DNA of 64,000 nt from Steroidobacter agaridevorans (GCF_009932555.1 NZ_BLJO01000001.1:498472-562471), one strand, 5' to 3'. Shown: positions 26,760 to 35,122, counted from the stretch's first letter. Translations and numbers: made by a program. The notes: generated by a model not told the origin, from the sequence alone.

Positions 26760-27242
26760 TCAATAGCCTTCCGTCCACTGGGCGAGAAACTGCATCGCGC
26801 GGGCGACGTGCTTCTCTACTGCGCTCACACTGATCGCAAGCCGTTCGGCGATCTCGGCGTACTTCAAACCCTCGAAGCGATGCATGAGGAAGATCTCACG
26901 CGTGCGTGGCGAGAGCTCTTTCAATCCTTCGCGGACGCGAGCCAGGCGCTGCTGCGCTTCGAGCGCTTCATCGGGCAGAGGTCGGGGATCGCGAAGGAAG
27001 TAGGTCGCGGGATCGAACGGGATCGGCGCCGCGGGGTGCTGCGCCCGACGATGTTCATCCCACGCTTGATTGACGGCCGCCTTCACCAGGAACGCTTCTG
27101 GATTGGCAATGTCGCAACCGCCGCGCTCCAAAGTGCGAACGACGGCGACATGCGCGAGATCCTCTGCCTCTCGATGACGCGTGACGCGCGCGATGTGGCG
27201 TATCACTCGTCGCCAATCGATGTCGGACCCGAACAGTTCCAC
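26760..27242 (-). CDS. ECF sigma-70 factor, FecI-like
   Basis: A 160-residue sigma factor starting at GTG 27242. Region 2 (HREAEDLAHVAVVRTLERGG, PEAFLVKAAVNQAWDEHRRA, about 23-68) and region 4 (LKELSPRTREIFLMHRFEGL, YAEIAERLAISVSAVEKHV, about 110-150) are clear. Downstream lie its FecR partner and an STN receptor, the standard surface-signalling trio, so it most likely activates the receptor-phoD genes. Upstream inverted repeats at 27248-27262 and 27295-27316 may control its own expression. Confidence 0.9.
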   Translation of the reverse strand: MELFGSDIDWRRVIRHIARVTRHREAEDLAHVAVVRTLERGGCDIANPEAFLVKAAVNQAWDEHRRAQHPAAPIPFDPATYFLRDPRPLPDEALEAQQRLARVREGLKELSPRTREIFLMHRFEGLKYAEIAERLAISVSAVEKHVARAMQFLAQWTEGY

Positions 27243-27247
27243 TACCT

Positions 27248-27262
27248 GCCTCCGCCGGAGGC
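27248..27262. promoter_or_regulatory. Hairpin next to ECF sigma start
   Basis: GCCTCC (27248-27253) and GGAGGC (27257-27262) pair around a three-base loop, five bases before the sigma gene start on the minus strand. On that strand GGAGGC could also be the ribosome site, so the hairpin might mask translation initiation (inference). Confidence 0.4.
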
Positions 27263-27294
27263 GGGCACCATAGCGGCGGCATGCGACAATTTTG

Positions 27295-27316
27295 TGACAG
27301 CTTCACGGAGCTGTCA
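27295..27316. promoter_or_regulatory. Perfect 8-bp inverted repeat, operator-like
   Basis: TGACAGCT (27295-27302) and AGCTGTCA (27309-27316) are exact inverted repeats with a six-base spacer, midway between the divergent sigma and glycosyltransferase genes. The spacing suits a dimeric regulator; no T-run follows on either strand. Confidence 0.5.
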
Positions 27317-27366
27317 TGCGCACGACTTAGTTTGCGCGCCTGTCACGTCATGTTTCAGGCTGTCGC

Positions 27367-28170
27367 TTGCTGCCCATCACACTCATTGTCATTGCCAGGA
27401 ACGAAGCCCGCATGATCGGACGCTGCCTCGACAGCGTGCCGTTCGCAGCCGACAAGGTCGTCGTCGATTCCGGCAGCACCGATGGCACGCCCGCAATCGC
27501 GGCGGCCCACGGCGCCAGAGTCGTGCACCAGGATTGGCTGGGCTTCGGTCCGCAACGAAATTTCGCCAGCGGCGTAGCGAAACATGACTGGATCCTGGTG
27601 CTCGACGGCGATGAGCAGCTCTCACCTGCCCTGGCCGCCGAGCTCGAACAGCGATTGCCGTCGATCATGGAATCTTCGCTCGCCGGCGCGCACTTTCGAC
27701 GAGCGACCCGATTCATGGGCAAAGCCATGCGCTGGTATCGGCCGATGAGCCGCGAACGCATCGCTCGCTTATATCATCGTGAACGCGCGCGCTGGACCGA
27801 TGCGAGGGTTCATGAATCGCTGCGATTCAATGGACCTGTCACCTCCTTCCGCGAGCGATTGCTTCACGATCACAACCCGACGCTGGTTCATCGTCACATC
27901 AAGATGCTCCGCTACACGGAACTGCGCGCCCAGGACTGGCGCGATCGCGGCCGCAAAGTGCGCATGTGGCTCTGCCCGTTCATCTTCGTGACTACGTTTC
28001 TGAAAGATTACTTGTTGCGCCTGGCGGTTCTGGATGGCTGGCGAGGTTACATCGTGGCGCAAACCGCCGCGTCCTATGCCGTTTACAAGCGGCTGCGCTA
28101 TTACGAGCTCGATGTCGATCCCAGCTCTCTGACGCTGGCCTCCGATTTGCTCAGGAAAACGGAACCTTAA
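27367..28170 (+). CDS. Family 2 glycosyltransferase, WaaE/KdtX-like
   Basis: A 267-residue cytosolic-face glycosyltransferase with GT-A features: ITLIVIARNEARMIGRCLDS at the N-terminus, VDSGSTDGT (UDP/NDP binding), and LDGDEQLS (DXD-like metal site). The C-terminal part (WTDARVHESLRFNGPV, HRHIKMLRYTELRAQD) matches WaaE-type lipooligosaccharide core glucosyltransferases. It starts at TTG 27367; there is no closer ATG in frame and no clear ribosome site, so the start is uncertain by a few codons. Followed by a second family 2 transferase, suggesting outer-core LPS or related glycan assembly. Confidence 0.85.
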   Translation: MLPITLIVIARNEARMIGRCLDSVPFAADKVVVDSGSTDGTPAIAAAHGARVVHQDWLGFGPQRNFASGVAKHDWILVLDGDEQLSPALAAELEQRLPSIMESSLAGAHFRRATRFMGKAMRWYRPMSRERIARLYHRERARWTDARVHESLRFNGPVTSFRERLLHDHNPTLVHRHIKMLRYTELRAQDWRDRGRKVRMWLCPFIFVTTFLKDYLLRLAVLDGWRGYIVAQTAASYAVYKRLRYYELDVDPSSLTLASDLLRKTEP

Positions 28171-28259
28171 CCAAACATCCATCCAGCTTTCTCGCAACCT
28201 TCCTTGGGCCGTCACGTCGCATCGGCACGCTCAGCTCCACAATGCGAGGGAGCCCGACC

Positions 28260-29162
28260 GTGCGAATTGCAGTCATTCTCAGCACCTACAACGCGCCGGA
28301 CAGACTGGCCCCGACTCTCACCGGCTACGCAGCCCAACGCGGCGCCCAGTTCGAGATCATCGTTGCCGATGACGGCTCGACGGATGAAACGCGCGACGTC
28401 ATCGAACAGGCGGCGCACGCCTATGGAATCGCCGTGCGGCGCGTGTGGCAGCCGGACGTTGGCTTTCGTAAATGCCGCATCCTGAATCAAGCGGTGCTCG
28501 CAACCGACGCCGATTATCTGATTTTCTCGGACGGCGACTGCATCCCTCGCGCCGACTTCGTCGCAACTCATGCAGGAAATGCGCGACCCGGCCGCTTCCT
28601 GTCCGGCGGCTATTTCAAACTGACCGACGAAGCCAGCAAGAAACTCACGCCCGAGGTCATTTTCAACGGCCACGCGACCAGCCCGGAGTGGCTGCTCGCA
28701 AACGGCACTCCTCGCTCCGCCAAGCTCGGCAAGCTCCGGGCCCGTGGCTGGCATGCGAAACTCATGAATGCCATGACACCGACTCGCCCGAGCTGGAACG
28801 GTCACAACTCGTCGTGCTGGCGCACGGATTTGCTGAGGGTCAACGGCCACGACGAGCGCATGGCCTACTGGGCACAGGATCGTGAATTCGGCGAACGCCT
28901 CACCAACGCAGGCATCACCGGCTTGCAGATCCGCTACTCGGCGATCTGCGTGCACATCAATCACGATCGGCCCTACAAGACCGAGCGCAGCCGCGAGCTC
29001 AACAAGCAGATTCGCGCCGAAACGAAGGCGAACCGTGCAACCTGGACGGAGCACGGCATCCTCAACACGCCGCAACGGCCCGGTAATTTCGTGGCCAAGA
29101 TCGCGGATGACGTCGTCGTCGAGACGTTTGGCGAGTCGCACTATCGCCGAAGCGCGGCCTGA
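28260..29162 (+). CDS. Family 2 glycosyltransferase with galactosyltransferase-like C-terminus
   Basis: A 300-residue GT-A enzyme: VRIAVILSTYNAPDRL start, VADDGSTDETRDVIE, and FSDGDCIPR as the DXD site. The segment around NGHNSSCWRTDLLRVNGHDE and WAQDREFGERL resembles the C-terminal domain of N-acetylgalactosaminyl/galactosyltransferases. GTG 28260 is chosen because GAGGGAG ends seven bases before it; ATG 28242 lacks one. The gene follows the WaaE-like gene by about 90 bases and probably adds another sugar to the same surface glycan. Acceptor unknown. Confidence 0.83.
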   Translation: MRIAVILSTYNAPDRLAPTLTGYAAQRGAQFEIIVADDGSTDETRDVIEQAAHAYGIAVRRVWQPDVGFRKCRILNQAVLATDADYLIFSDGDCIPRADFVATHAGNARPGRFLSGGYFKLTDEASKKLTPEVIFNGHATSPEWLLANGTPRSAKLGKLRARGWHAKLMNAMTPTRPSWNGHNSSCWRTDLLRVNGHDERMAYWAQDREFGERLTNAGITGLQIRYSAICVHINHDRPYKTERSRELNKQIRAETKANRATWTEHGILNTPQRPGNFVAKIADDVVVETFGESHYRRSAA

Positions 29163-29205
29163 ACATTCCGTCGATACGCCCGCTGCGCATGGCTATCGTT
29201 CGACC

Positions 29206-29367
29206 ATGCGACCTCTTCGCGCCGCTGGCCATCGACGCCTGCCCTGGAAGAACGGCGGCGGCGAAACTCGCGAAATCCTGGTCTCCCCGCCCGGCGCGGC
29301 CGGAACCGCAGTCCTCGTCGTGATCGAGCTTTTCGAGCAGCCCGCGACCCGACGCCATCGTACGTAG
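29206..29367 (+). pseudogene. hutD / Ves N-terminal remnant
   Basis: A 53-codon frame whose first 31 residues (RRLPWKNGGGETREILVSPP) match the start of HutD/Ves-family cupins, which are about 180-200 residues long. After PPGAAG the sequence no longer resembles the family in any frame, and the LytS gene starts 16 bases after its stop. It is best read as a truncated remnant left by a deletion. No function is expected. Confidence 0.6.
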
Positions 29368-29382
29368 TGCTAGAGTGGGCCA

Positions 29383-30492
29383 ATGGAACCCACCCTCGGC
29401 CTGCCGAAATTCCTGCCGCGCTGGCTGTGCTTTGGGGTGTTCTGGATTCTGCTGAGTGTGCTGTTCGCTTCCCAGGCGTATTGGTCTGGATATGCGCCCT
29501 GGCCAGAGGCACTGTGGCTGGAGGCGGCTCATTGGTTATCGTGGGGCATCGTCTCCCCGCTGGTCTTCTGGCTGTGCCGACGACTGTATCGCGGCGAGCG
29601 GACCTGGACGCGCTACGCAGCCGGCCTGCTGCTTGGAGCGATCGTCATTTCCTTGCTGCAACCCGCGCTCACCCAGCTCTTCATTTTCTTGAGTGACGGG
29701 GTGCGATGGTTGCTATCGGTCGCCGACGCTCCTCCGCGATCGTTCCTACCTACTCTGCACGTTGCCGCGGTCAAGGTCGCCGGATACAACCTCCCCATCT
29801 ATGCCGGCTTGATTCTCGCCTGGCATGCAATGACGTATTACACCCAACTGCGTGACAGGCAAGTCAAAGCCATGGAGTTGGAATCGCTGCTGCATCAGGC
29901 TCAGCTGCAAACGTTGCGCAGTCAGTTGAACCCGCACTTTCTGTTCAATACGCTGCATTCGATCGCCGAGCTGGTGCACCGGAATCCGACGCTGGCCGAG
30001 CAATTGATCCTGCGTCTGGGCGAGCTGTTGCGGCAGGTGTTGCGCTCATCGACCGAGCAGGAAGTTGCGCTCGCGGAGGAGCTGGACTTCGTCAAGGGCT
30101 ACGTGGAAATAGAGCAAATGCGCTTGGGCGAGCGTTTGCAGGTGACGTGGGAGATTGCGCCCGAGGCGCTTGCCGTCAAAGTGCCCAGCCTGATCCTGCA
30201 ACCTTTGATCGAAAATGCCATCCTCCATGGCGTCGCGGCCACGGCCCGAGCCGGCGTCCTCGAGATCCGCGCCGCCTGCGCCGATGGCTATCTGCATCTG
30301 CAGGTGCGCGATACCGGCCCCGGCCTGCCGCAAGCGGGCAAAGCTCAGGTCGGCATCGGCTTGTCGAATACTCAGACTCGTCTGCGTCGACTCTATGGAT
30401 CCGGGCAGCGATTCGAGCTGTTGAATGACAACGGACTGGTCGTGAATATCCAAATCCCTTTGGCAGCGCCCGCATTGGAGGCCGCCACATGA
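29383..30492 (+). CDS. LytS-family sensor histidine kinase
   Basis: A 369-residue membrane kinase. Residues 1-155 contain about four hydrophobic segments with no recognisable extracellular sensor. The His_kinase domain carries the phosphorylated H185 in QLNPHFLFNTLHSI. A HATPase domain follows with the N box LILQPLIENAILHG and G box DTGPGLPQ, IGLSNTQTRL. It should phosphorylate the LytTR regulator, whose ATG overlaps this stop (ATGA). The signal is unknown; membrane perturbation is sensed by several LytS relatives. Confidence 0.92.
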   Translation: MEPTLGLPKFLPRWLCFGVFWILLSVLFASQAYWSGYAPWPEALWLEAAHWLSWGIVSPLVFWLCRRLYRGERTWTRYAAGLLLGAIVISLLQPALTQLFIFLSDGVRWLLSVADAPPRSFLPTLHVAAVKVAGYNLPIYAGLILAWHAMTYYTQLRDRQVKAMELESLLHQAQLQTLRSQLNPHFLFNTLHSIAELVHRNPTLAEQLILRLGELLRQVLRSSTEQEVALAEELDFVKGYVEIEQMRLGERLQVTWEIAPEALAVKVPSLILQPLIENAILHGVAATARAGVLEIRAACADGYLHLQVRDTGPGLPQAGKAQVGIGLSNTQTRLRRLYGSGQRFELLNDNGLVVNIQIPLAAPALEAAT

Positions 30493-31253
30493 GTATCCGC
30501 ACGCTCATCGTGGACGATGAGCCGCTCGCCCGTCAGCGGCTGAAACGGTTTTTGGAGCCGGCCTCCGACATCGAGTTGCTGACGGAGTGCGAGGACGGCC
30601 AGGCCGCCGTTGCCGCGATTCAAGAATACAAACCGGATTTGGTGTTTCTGGATGTGCAGATGCCACACTTGAATGGCTTCGAAGTGCTGAGCGCTGTCGG
30701 CGCGGAGCGGATGCCGGTCGTGATCTTCGTAACCGCATTCGATGCATTCGCGCTGCAGGCATTCGAGGCCCAGGCGCTGGACTATTTGCTGAAACCTTTC
30801 GGGCAGGACCGCGTGCAACAGGCCCTCGAGCGCGCGCGCACATTTCTCGAAGGGAATGCGAAGAAATCGTTTCAAGATCATCTGGCGGGGCTGCTGCGCA
30901 CGACCGAAGCGAGCCGCCACGCTGCGCGCGTGCTCGTCAAGAACGGCGACCGTATGCTCGTCGTGGGGCCTGCAGAAATCGATTGGGTCGAAGCCTACGG
31001 CGACTACGTGCGCCTGCACGTCGGCCGGCAAGCCCATCTGCTGCGCTCGACGCTCACCGACATGGAGCAGCGGCTGAAACCCGAGGGGTTTGCGAGAATT
31101 CATCGATCGCGGCTGGTCAACCTGGAGCGCATCAAGGAATTCATCACGGTCTCACCGACGGAGTTGCTGGTGGTGCTCAAGGACGATGTCCGGCTGAACG
31201 CCAGCCCGACCTTCTTGAAGGATCTGCAGCGCCGCTTGGGCGCGGCGCCTTGA
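30489..31253 (+). CDS. LytTR-family response regulator
   Basis: A 254-residue regulator: receiver domain 1-120 with acidic D9/D10, phosphoacceptor D55 (FLDVQMP) and Lys in DYLLKPF, then a LytTR DNA-binding domain (about 145-250; VLVKNGDRMLVVGPAEIDWV, FARIHRSRLVNLERI). It overlaps the LytS kinase gene by four bases, forming a complete two-component pair. LytTR proteins bind imperfect direct repeats; I could not identify a target. A cytochrome P460 gene follows about 160 bases later on the same strand. Confidence 0.93.
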   Translation: MSIRTLIVDDEPLARQRLKRFLEPASDIELLTECEDGQAAVAAIQEYKPDLVFLDVQMPHLNGFEVLSAVGAERMPVVIFVTAFDAFALQAFEAQALDYLLKPFGQDRVQQALERARTFLEGNAKKSFQDHLAGLLRTTEASRHAARVLVKNGDRMLVVGPAEIDWVEAYGDYVRLHVGRQAHLLRSTLTDMEQRLKPEGFARIHRSRLVNLERIKEFITVSPTELLVVLKDDVRLNASPTFLKDLQRRLGAAP

Positions 31254-31415
31254 CGTGAGTGGCGCGGAGATTTCCTGAAGTCGGCTCACTCCCAGCAGGC
31301 GTCGTCGCACGAAATCGGGCCCTCATCGCTCCCCTACCCGGATTCGTCGCAGATCGATTTCACGGGTGGCCAAGGAATGGCGTAATCCGTGGCGGTGAAC
31401 TTCTGGAGAGCTCGC

Positions 31416-32009
31416 ATGGAACGGCAAGGATTGGCTCGCAGATCGACAAGCGACTGGCGTGTTGCGGCTTGCAGAGCGATATGTATCGTCGGGACCGTGC
31501 TTCTCGGGCAGTCCGCATCCAGCGAAGGGACTCCCGCAGCTGCAGCTCCAACCACCGACCGCGTCGGTTTCCCCAAAGACTATCGGACCCGCTTCAAAGT
31601 GCTCGGCGTCATCGTCAAAGAGCAGGCGCTGAGGGTGAGCACCGTTTATGGCAACGAGCAAGCCGCCACAGTGACCAGCCGCGACCACCTGCCTTTTCCG
31701 GAAGGTTCGATCATCCTCGTGGAGTTCAGTGACGCGCTCAGAGATGCAAACAATCAGGTGGTACGCGATGCAAACGGCGCGCTGCAACGAGGTGAAGTGG
31801 ACCATATTGATGTCATGAAACGAGGCAAGGGCTTCGGGGAAACTTACGGCGAAAACCGCTCGGGCGAGTGGGAATTTACGGGCTATCGCCTGGACGGCAG
31901 CTACACGACTCCGCCTGAAAAATCGGCCCAATGCGCCGCGTGTCATCGCACAGCGGGACCCGAGAACGACTTTGTATTTCGCATGAGAGCCGCGCCGGCT
32001 CGCATGTAA
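31416..32009 (+). CDS. Cytochrome P460-family heme protein
   Basis: A 197-residue exported protein. A signal segment (AACRAICIVGTVLLGQSASS) is followed by a P460-like beta-domain (VGFPKDYRTRFKVLGVI, PFPEGSIILVEFSDA) and one C-type heme motif CAACH near residue 177. P460 proteins oxidise hydroxylamine or bind NO through a Lys-crosslinked heme; many heterotrophs carry uncharacterised relatives. The ATG at 31416 has GGAG eight bases upstream. It lies alone between the LytTR regulator and a convergent quinone reductase. Whether it is a true P460 or the related cytochrome c'-beta cannot be told. Confidence 0.8.
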   Translation: MERQGLARRSTSDWRVAACRAICIVGTVLLGQSASSEGTPAAAAPTTDRVGFPKDYRTRFKVLGVIVKEQALRVSTVYGNEQAATVTSRDHLPFPEGSIILVEFSDALRDANNQVVRDANGALQRGEVDHIDVMKRGKGFGETYGENRSGEWEFTGYRLDGSYTTPPEKSAQCAACHRTAGPENDFVFRMRAAPARM

Positions 32010-32021
32010 GGCGCCGATAGC

Positions 32022-32969
32022 TCATAAGCATTCAAGCACGATCTTGCCCGCGACTCGTTTCTGCCAGATCAGATCGTGCGCGCTTGCGACATCGCGAAGA
32101 GCAAACACGCGCTGAACTTGAACCTGCAATGCGCCGGACTCGACCAGCGCCTTCAACGACTCCAGACCGTGCCAATCGGGTTCGACCAAATAGGCCGACG
32201 CGCGCACGCCGAGGACAGCCGCCTCGTCGTACAGGGAGGGCGCCCACGCGGCTTGCGCGCTGACGAGCAGCCCGCCTTTGCGCAGCGTTCTGAGCATTGT
32301 CAGGCAGGTCTCCCCTCCGACCAGCTCGATGACCACATCGATGTCGGAGACTGTCTCGTGAACGGCCGTCACGCTGTAATCGATCACCTCGTCGGCTCCC
32401 AGCGACCGGCAGAAAGAATGTTTATCTGCGCGAGCCGTCGCGATCACATGCGTGCCAAGGTGCTTCGCAATTTGAATCGCCAAGTGACCGACACCGCCGG
32501 CGCCGGCATTGATGAGCACGCGCATGCCCGGTTGCACCTTCGCGATCTCCACCAGCATATGCCATGCAGTCAGACCCGCGAGCGGCAACGCCGCCGCATG
32601 GATGAAATCGACATTGAGCGGCTTCAGAGCGAGATGGCGTGAGGGAGCGACGATGTATTGCGCATAAGCATTCGCGGCACGAGGGAACCACGGCATCCCG
32701 AATACTTCATCTCCCACCTTGAAACGGGTGACGCCATATCCGACGGCCTCGACGACACCCGCCACATCCCATCCCGGAATGTGAGGCAAGCTGAGCGCGC
32801 GCATATAGGCCTTGCCCTCTCGCGTGTACACATCCACCGGATTCACGCTTGCGGCATGGACTCGCACGAGTACTTCGGTAGGCAACGGCGTCGGCCGCTC
32901 CACCTCCGTGAACTGCAGCTGCTCCGCTCCGCCCCAGCCTTGCTGCTGAACTGCCCACATCTTGCTCAT
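32022..32969 (-). CDS. NADPH:quinone reductase-like MDR protein (zinc-free)
   Basis: A 315-residue medium-chain dehydrogenase/reductase. GroES-like N-terminus (VLVRVHAASVNPVDVYTREG, IPGWDVAGVVEAVG) and a Rossmann domain (LINAGAGGVGHLAIQIAKHL) are present, but the catalytic and structural zinc cysteines are absent, as in quinone oxidoreductases. The ATG at 32969 has GGGAG eight bases upstream. Divergent from the SnoaL-like gene; the gap holds a duplicated palindrome, so the two are probably co-regulated, perhaps in response to quinones or reactive carbonyls (inference). Confidence 0.88.
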   Translation of the reverse strand: MSKMWAVQQQGWGGAEQLQFTEVERPTPLPTEVLVRVHAASVNPVDVYTREGKAYMRALSLPHIPGWDVAGVVEAVGYGVTRFKVGDEVFGMPWFPRAANAYAQYIVAPSRHLALKPLNVDFIHAAALPLAGLTAWHMLVEIAKVQPGMRVLINAGAGGVGHLAIQIAKHLGTHVIATARADKHSFCRSLGADEVIDYSVTAVHETVSDIDVVIELVGGETCLTMLRTLRKGGLLVSAQAAWAPSLYDEAAVLGVRASAYLVEPDWHGLESLKALVESGALQVQVQRVFALRDVASAHDLIWQKRVAGKIVLECL

Positions 32970-32998
32970 GGCTCGACTCCCGGTCCGAATTGACACGC

Positions 32999-33033
32999 TA
33001 CAGATCTGTATCTAGTATCGCTACAGATCTGTA
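32999..33033. promoter_or_regulatory. Duplicated operator TACAGATCTGTA
   Basis: The perfect 12-bp palindrome TACAGATCTGTA occurs at 32999-33010 and 33022-33033, inside a 17-bp direct repeat CGCTACAGATCTGTATC (32996-33012 and 33019-33035). Centre spacing is 23 bp, about two helix turns. It sits between the divergent quinone reductase and SnoaL-like genes. This is typical of a dimeric TetR/MarR-type repressor binding twice. The TetR gene at 37813 has a different operator, so the cognate regulator is elsewhere. Confidence 0.75.
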
Positions 33034-33082
33034 TCGTGTCGAGAGCGCGCATCGCGTATCGTTCACGCAAGGAGTGATGATC

Positions 33083-33547
33083 ATGGTCATCGCCGAGTCG
33101 CATCCGTCTGCCGCCCGCTTCGACTTCGATCAGGCCAAGGCGCTGGTGGCAAAGCTGGCTGAAGTAAAGAGCCGCCGCGATATCGAAAGCGCATTGTCGA
33201 TCTACCACGAGGACGCGACGTTGCTGTGTCCTCCATTCGGCTCGAGCTCCCGGGGTCGCGAGCAATTGCGCCGCGGACTCGAAGCGTTTTATGCATTGGT
33301 CCCCGACTATGGCGTGACGCTCACAGACTATGCGGCGTCAGACGAAACGTTGTGCGCCTGGGGCACGATCAGCTTCACTCCGACCAAGACGTTTCGCGGC
33401 GATCCGCTCAATGGCAGGCGCGTCGCGACGCCCGTGTTCATCCTGTTCCGATTTCGAGACAACCGGATCGTTTGGGAAAGCTTTCACTTCGATCTAGGCG
33501 ATGTAGCGCGGCAATCCGGCGTGTCCTCAGCCGCGTTCGATCGCTGA
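33083..33547 (+). CDS. SnoaL-like / NTF2-fold protein
   Basis: A 154-residue protein with the NTF2-like fold: FDQAKALVAKLAEVKSRRDI, YHEDATLLCPPFGSSSRGRE, and FILFRFRDNRIVWESFHFDL. Such proteins are small cytosolic isomerases, hydrolases or binding proteins; no diagnostic catalytic set can be assigned. The ATG at 33083 follows AAGGAG (33069-33074) by eight bases; earlier ATG 33077 is too close. Divergent from the quinone reductase with a shared double operator. Ends 15 bases from the convergent MFS gene. Confidence 0.78.
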   Translation: MVIAESHPSAARFDFDQAKALVAKLAEVKSRRDIESALSIYHEDATLLCPPFGSSSRGREQLRRGLEAFYALVPDYGVTLTDYAASDETLCAWGTISFTPTKTFRGDPLNGRRVATPVFILFRFRDNRIVWESFHFDLGDVARQSGVSSAAFDR

Positions 33548-33562
33548 CATGGACAGGGCCGC

Positions 33563-35119
33563 TCATTCTCCATGGAGCAGGCACAGCTCCGTCGTTACTC
33601 TCACGATGACCACGATGGGCACCGCGAAGACGAACAACATCGCCAGCGCCTGAAAGCATCCATTGAACGCGAGGGCCGACGTCTCACGTTGAAACTCCGC
33701 GGTCAAAAGCGCCATCGCCTGAGTCGACGCCTGTGCCAGAGTCGCGCCTTGCGCGATCAGCACGCCCTTGGCCTGCGCCAGGGCTTGCGTGAATTCCGGG
33801 TTTGCCGGCGTCCACGCGGCCGCCAGCGCCTCGTGGCCGCGAGACATCAGATGTTCATGCAGCGTCTGCATCCACGAGATGCCCAGCAGTCCGCCGAAAT
33901 GTCGTCCGAAGTTGAAGAAGCCCGCAGCGGCAGTTGCGTGCTCGGCGGGCACGGATCCGAGCGAGATCATCGTTAATGTCAGGAACAAGCACCCCAAGCC
34001 GAAGCCGCGCAGGCAGATCGACGCGAACAAATCATCGGCCGCCATTCCGGAGGTGATACCGCCGAGACTCCACATTCCCAGTGCGAACAGAACAACGCCA
34101 GTCGCTAGAAACAGCGGCGGCGGAATCCTGGGCTGCCGCAGGCAGAAACCCACAGCCCCCAGGGCCAGGACAGCGAACGGAGCAGACCACTGCTGAACCA
34201 GCCCGGACTGCGGCGCGGTATAACCCAACAGACCGTTCGCCAACATTGTGATCATCGTCCCGCTGCCCAGCAGCGCCACCCCTGCCAGCAGACTGACGCA
34301 AACGCCGAAGGTGAAATCGGCAAGCCGGAAGGGACGATATTCCAGCAAGCGATCGTCGCGGTGTATCTCCAGCCAGCCGAAAATCCCGAGACCCGCCCCT
34401 GCGCAAACCAGGGTCAACACGATGATCGATGACTCGCTCCAGGCGTGACGCACGCCTTCCAACAGCACGTAAACGACGCCTGCGAGCGAACCCGCCAACA
34501 GCAGCGCTCGGCCCGCAGGTAACTCGTTTCTTATTACGTGCTCATCGAGATGATCTCGAACTGCGTGCAGCGCCAACCAAGCGATGCCGCCGAGCGACGC
34601 GCATACGAAGGAAACGTACGACCAGTGCATCGCGTACGCAGTTGCGCCCAGCACGAATGGCACGATCATCACAGGGAACACCAGCACGGCAAAGGCGAGA
34701 AACGCCTGAATAATCGGCTGCGCACCACGACCGCACCGCTTGAGCAGCACCCCCTGTCCCACCGCGAGCACGATTCCACCGGCTGCGCCTTGCAGGAGCT
34801 GGACGCTCACAAGGAAGGGCGTCGACTCGGCGAAACCGCTCAGCGCGGTTACGATGACGAGCAAGGCCGCAGCGCCGAGCAAGAGGTGACGTTCGCCAAA
34901 CACATCGCTCGAGCGCTGACTCAACAGGAACGCTGTGAGTTTCGCTGAGAAGTACGCAATGGCCGCCCAGGCGATTTCATCCGGTCCGCCTGCCACGCTG
35001 CCCATCAGATACGGCCGAATGACCGAGCCGAGCGCACCGTTGACGCCGTCGAGCAGCGCGAGCGTGCAGATCGCGGCAGTGAGCCCGGCCGCCGCGCGAC
35101 GATTGACGAGCGAGCTCAT
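33563..35119 (-). CDS. MFS drug efflux transporter, DHA2 (EmrB-like)
   Basis: A 518-residue integral membrane protein with about fourteen hydrophobic segments, the DHA2 pattern. Recognisable parts are ALLDGVNGALGSVIRPYLMG in the first helix, LLQGAAGGIVLAVGQGVLL (motif C region), and FNFGRHFGGLLGISWMQTL near the end. It begins three bases after the membrane fusion gene, by translational coupling. As in EmrAB-TolC, it should export hydrophobic compounds through the fusion protein and the NodT-type outer membrane factor encoded upstream. The substrate is unknown. Under the TetR operators before the operon. Confidence 0.9.
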   Translation of the reverse strand: MSSLVNRRAAAGLTAAICTLALLDGVNGALGSVIRPYLMGSVAGGPDEIAWAAIAYFSAKLTAFLLSQRSSDVFGERHLLLGAAALLVIVTALSGFAESTPFLVSVQLLQGAAGGIVLAVGQGVLLKRCGRGAQPIIQAFLAFAVLVFPVMIVPFVLGATAYAMHWSYVSFVCASLGGIAWLALHAVRDHLDEHVIRNELPAGRALLLAGSLAGVVYVLLEGVRHAWSESSIIVLTLVCAGAGLGIFGWLEIHRDDRLLEYRPFRLADFTFGVCVSLLAGVALLGSGTMITMLANGLLGYTAPQSGLVQQWSAPFAVLALGAVGFCLRQPRIPPPLFLATGVVLFALGMWSLGGITSGMAADDLFASICLRGFGLGCLFLTLTMISLGSVPAEHATAAAGFFNFGRHFGGLLGISWMQTLHEHLMSRGHEALAAAWTPANPEFTQALAQAKGVLIAQGATLAQASTQAMALLTAEFQRETSALAFNGCFQALAMLFVFAVPIVVIVRVTTELCLLHGE

Positions 35120-35122
35120 TGT

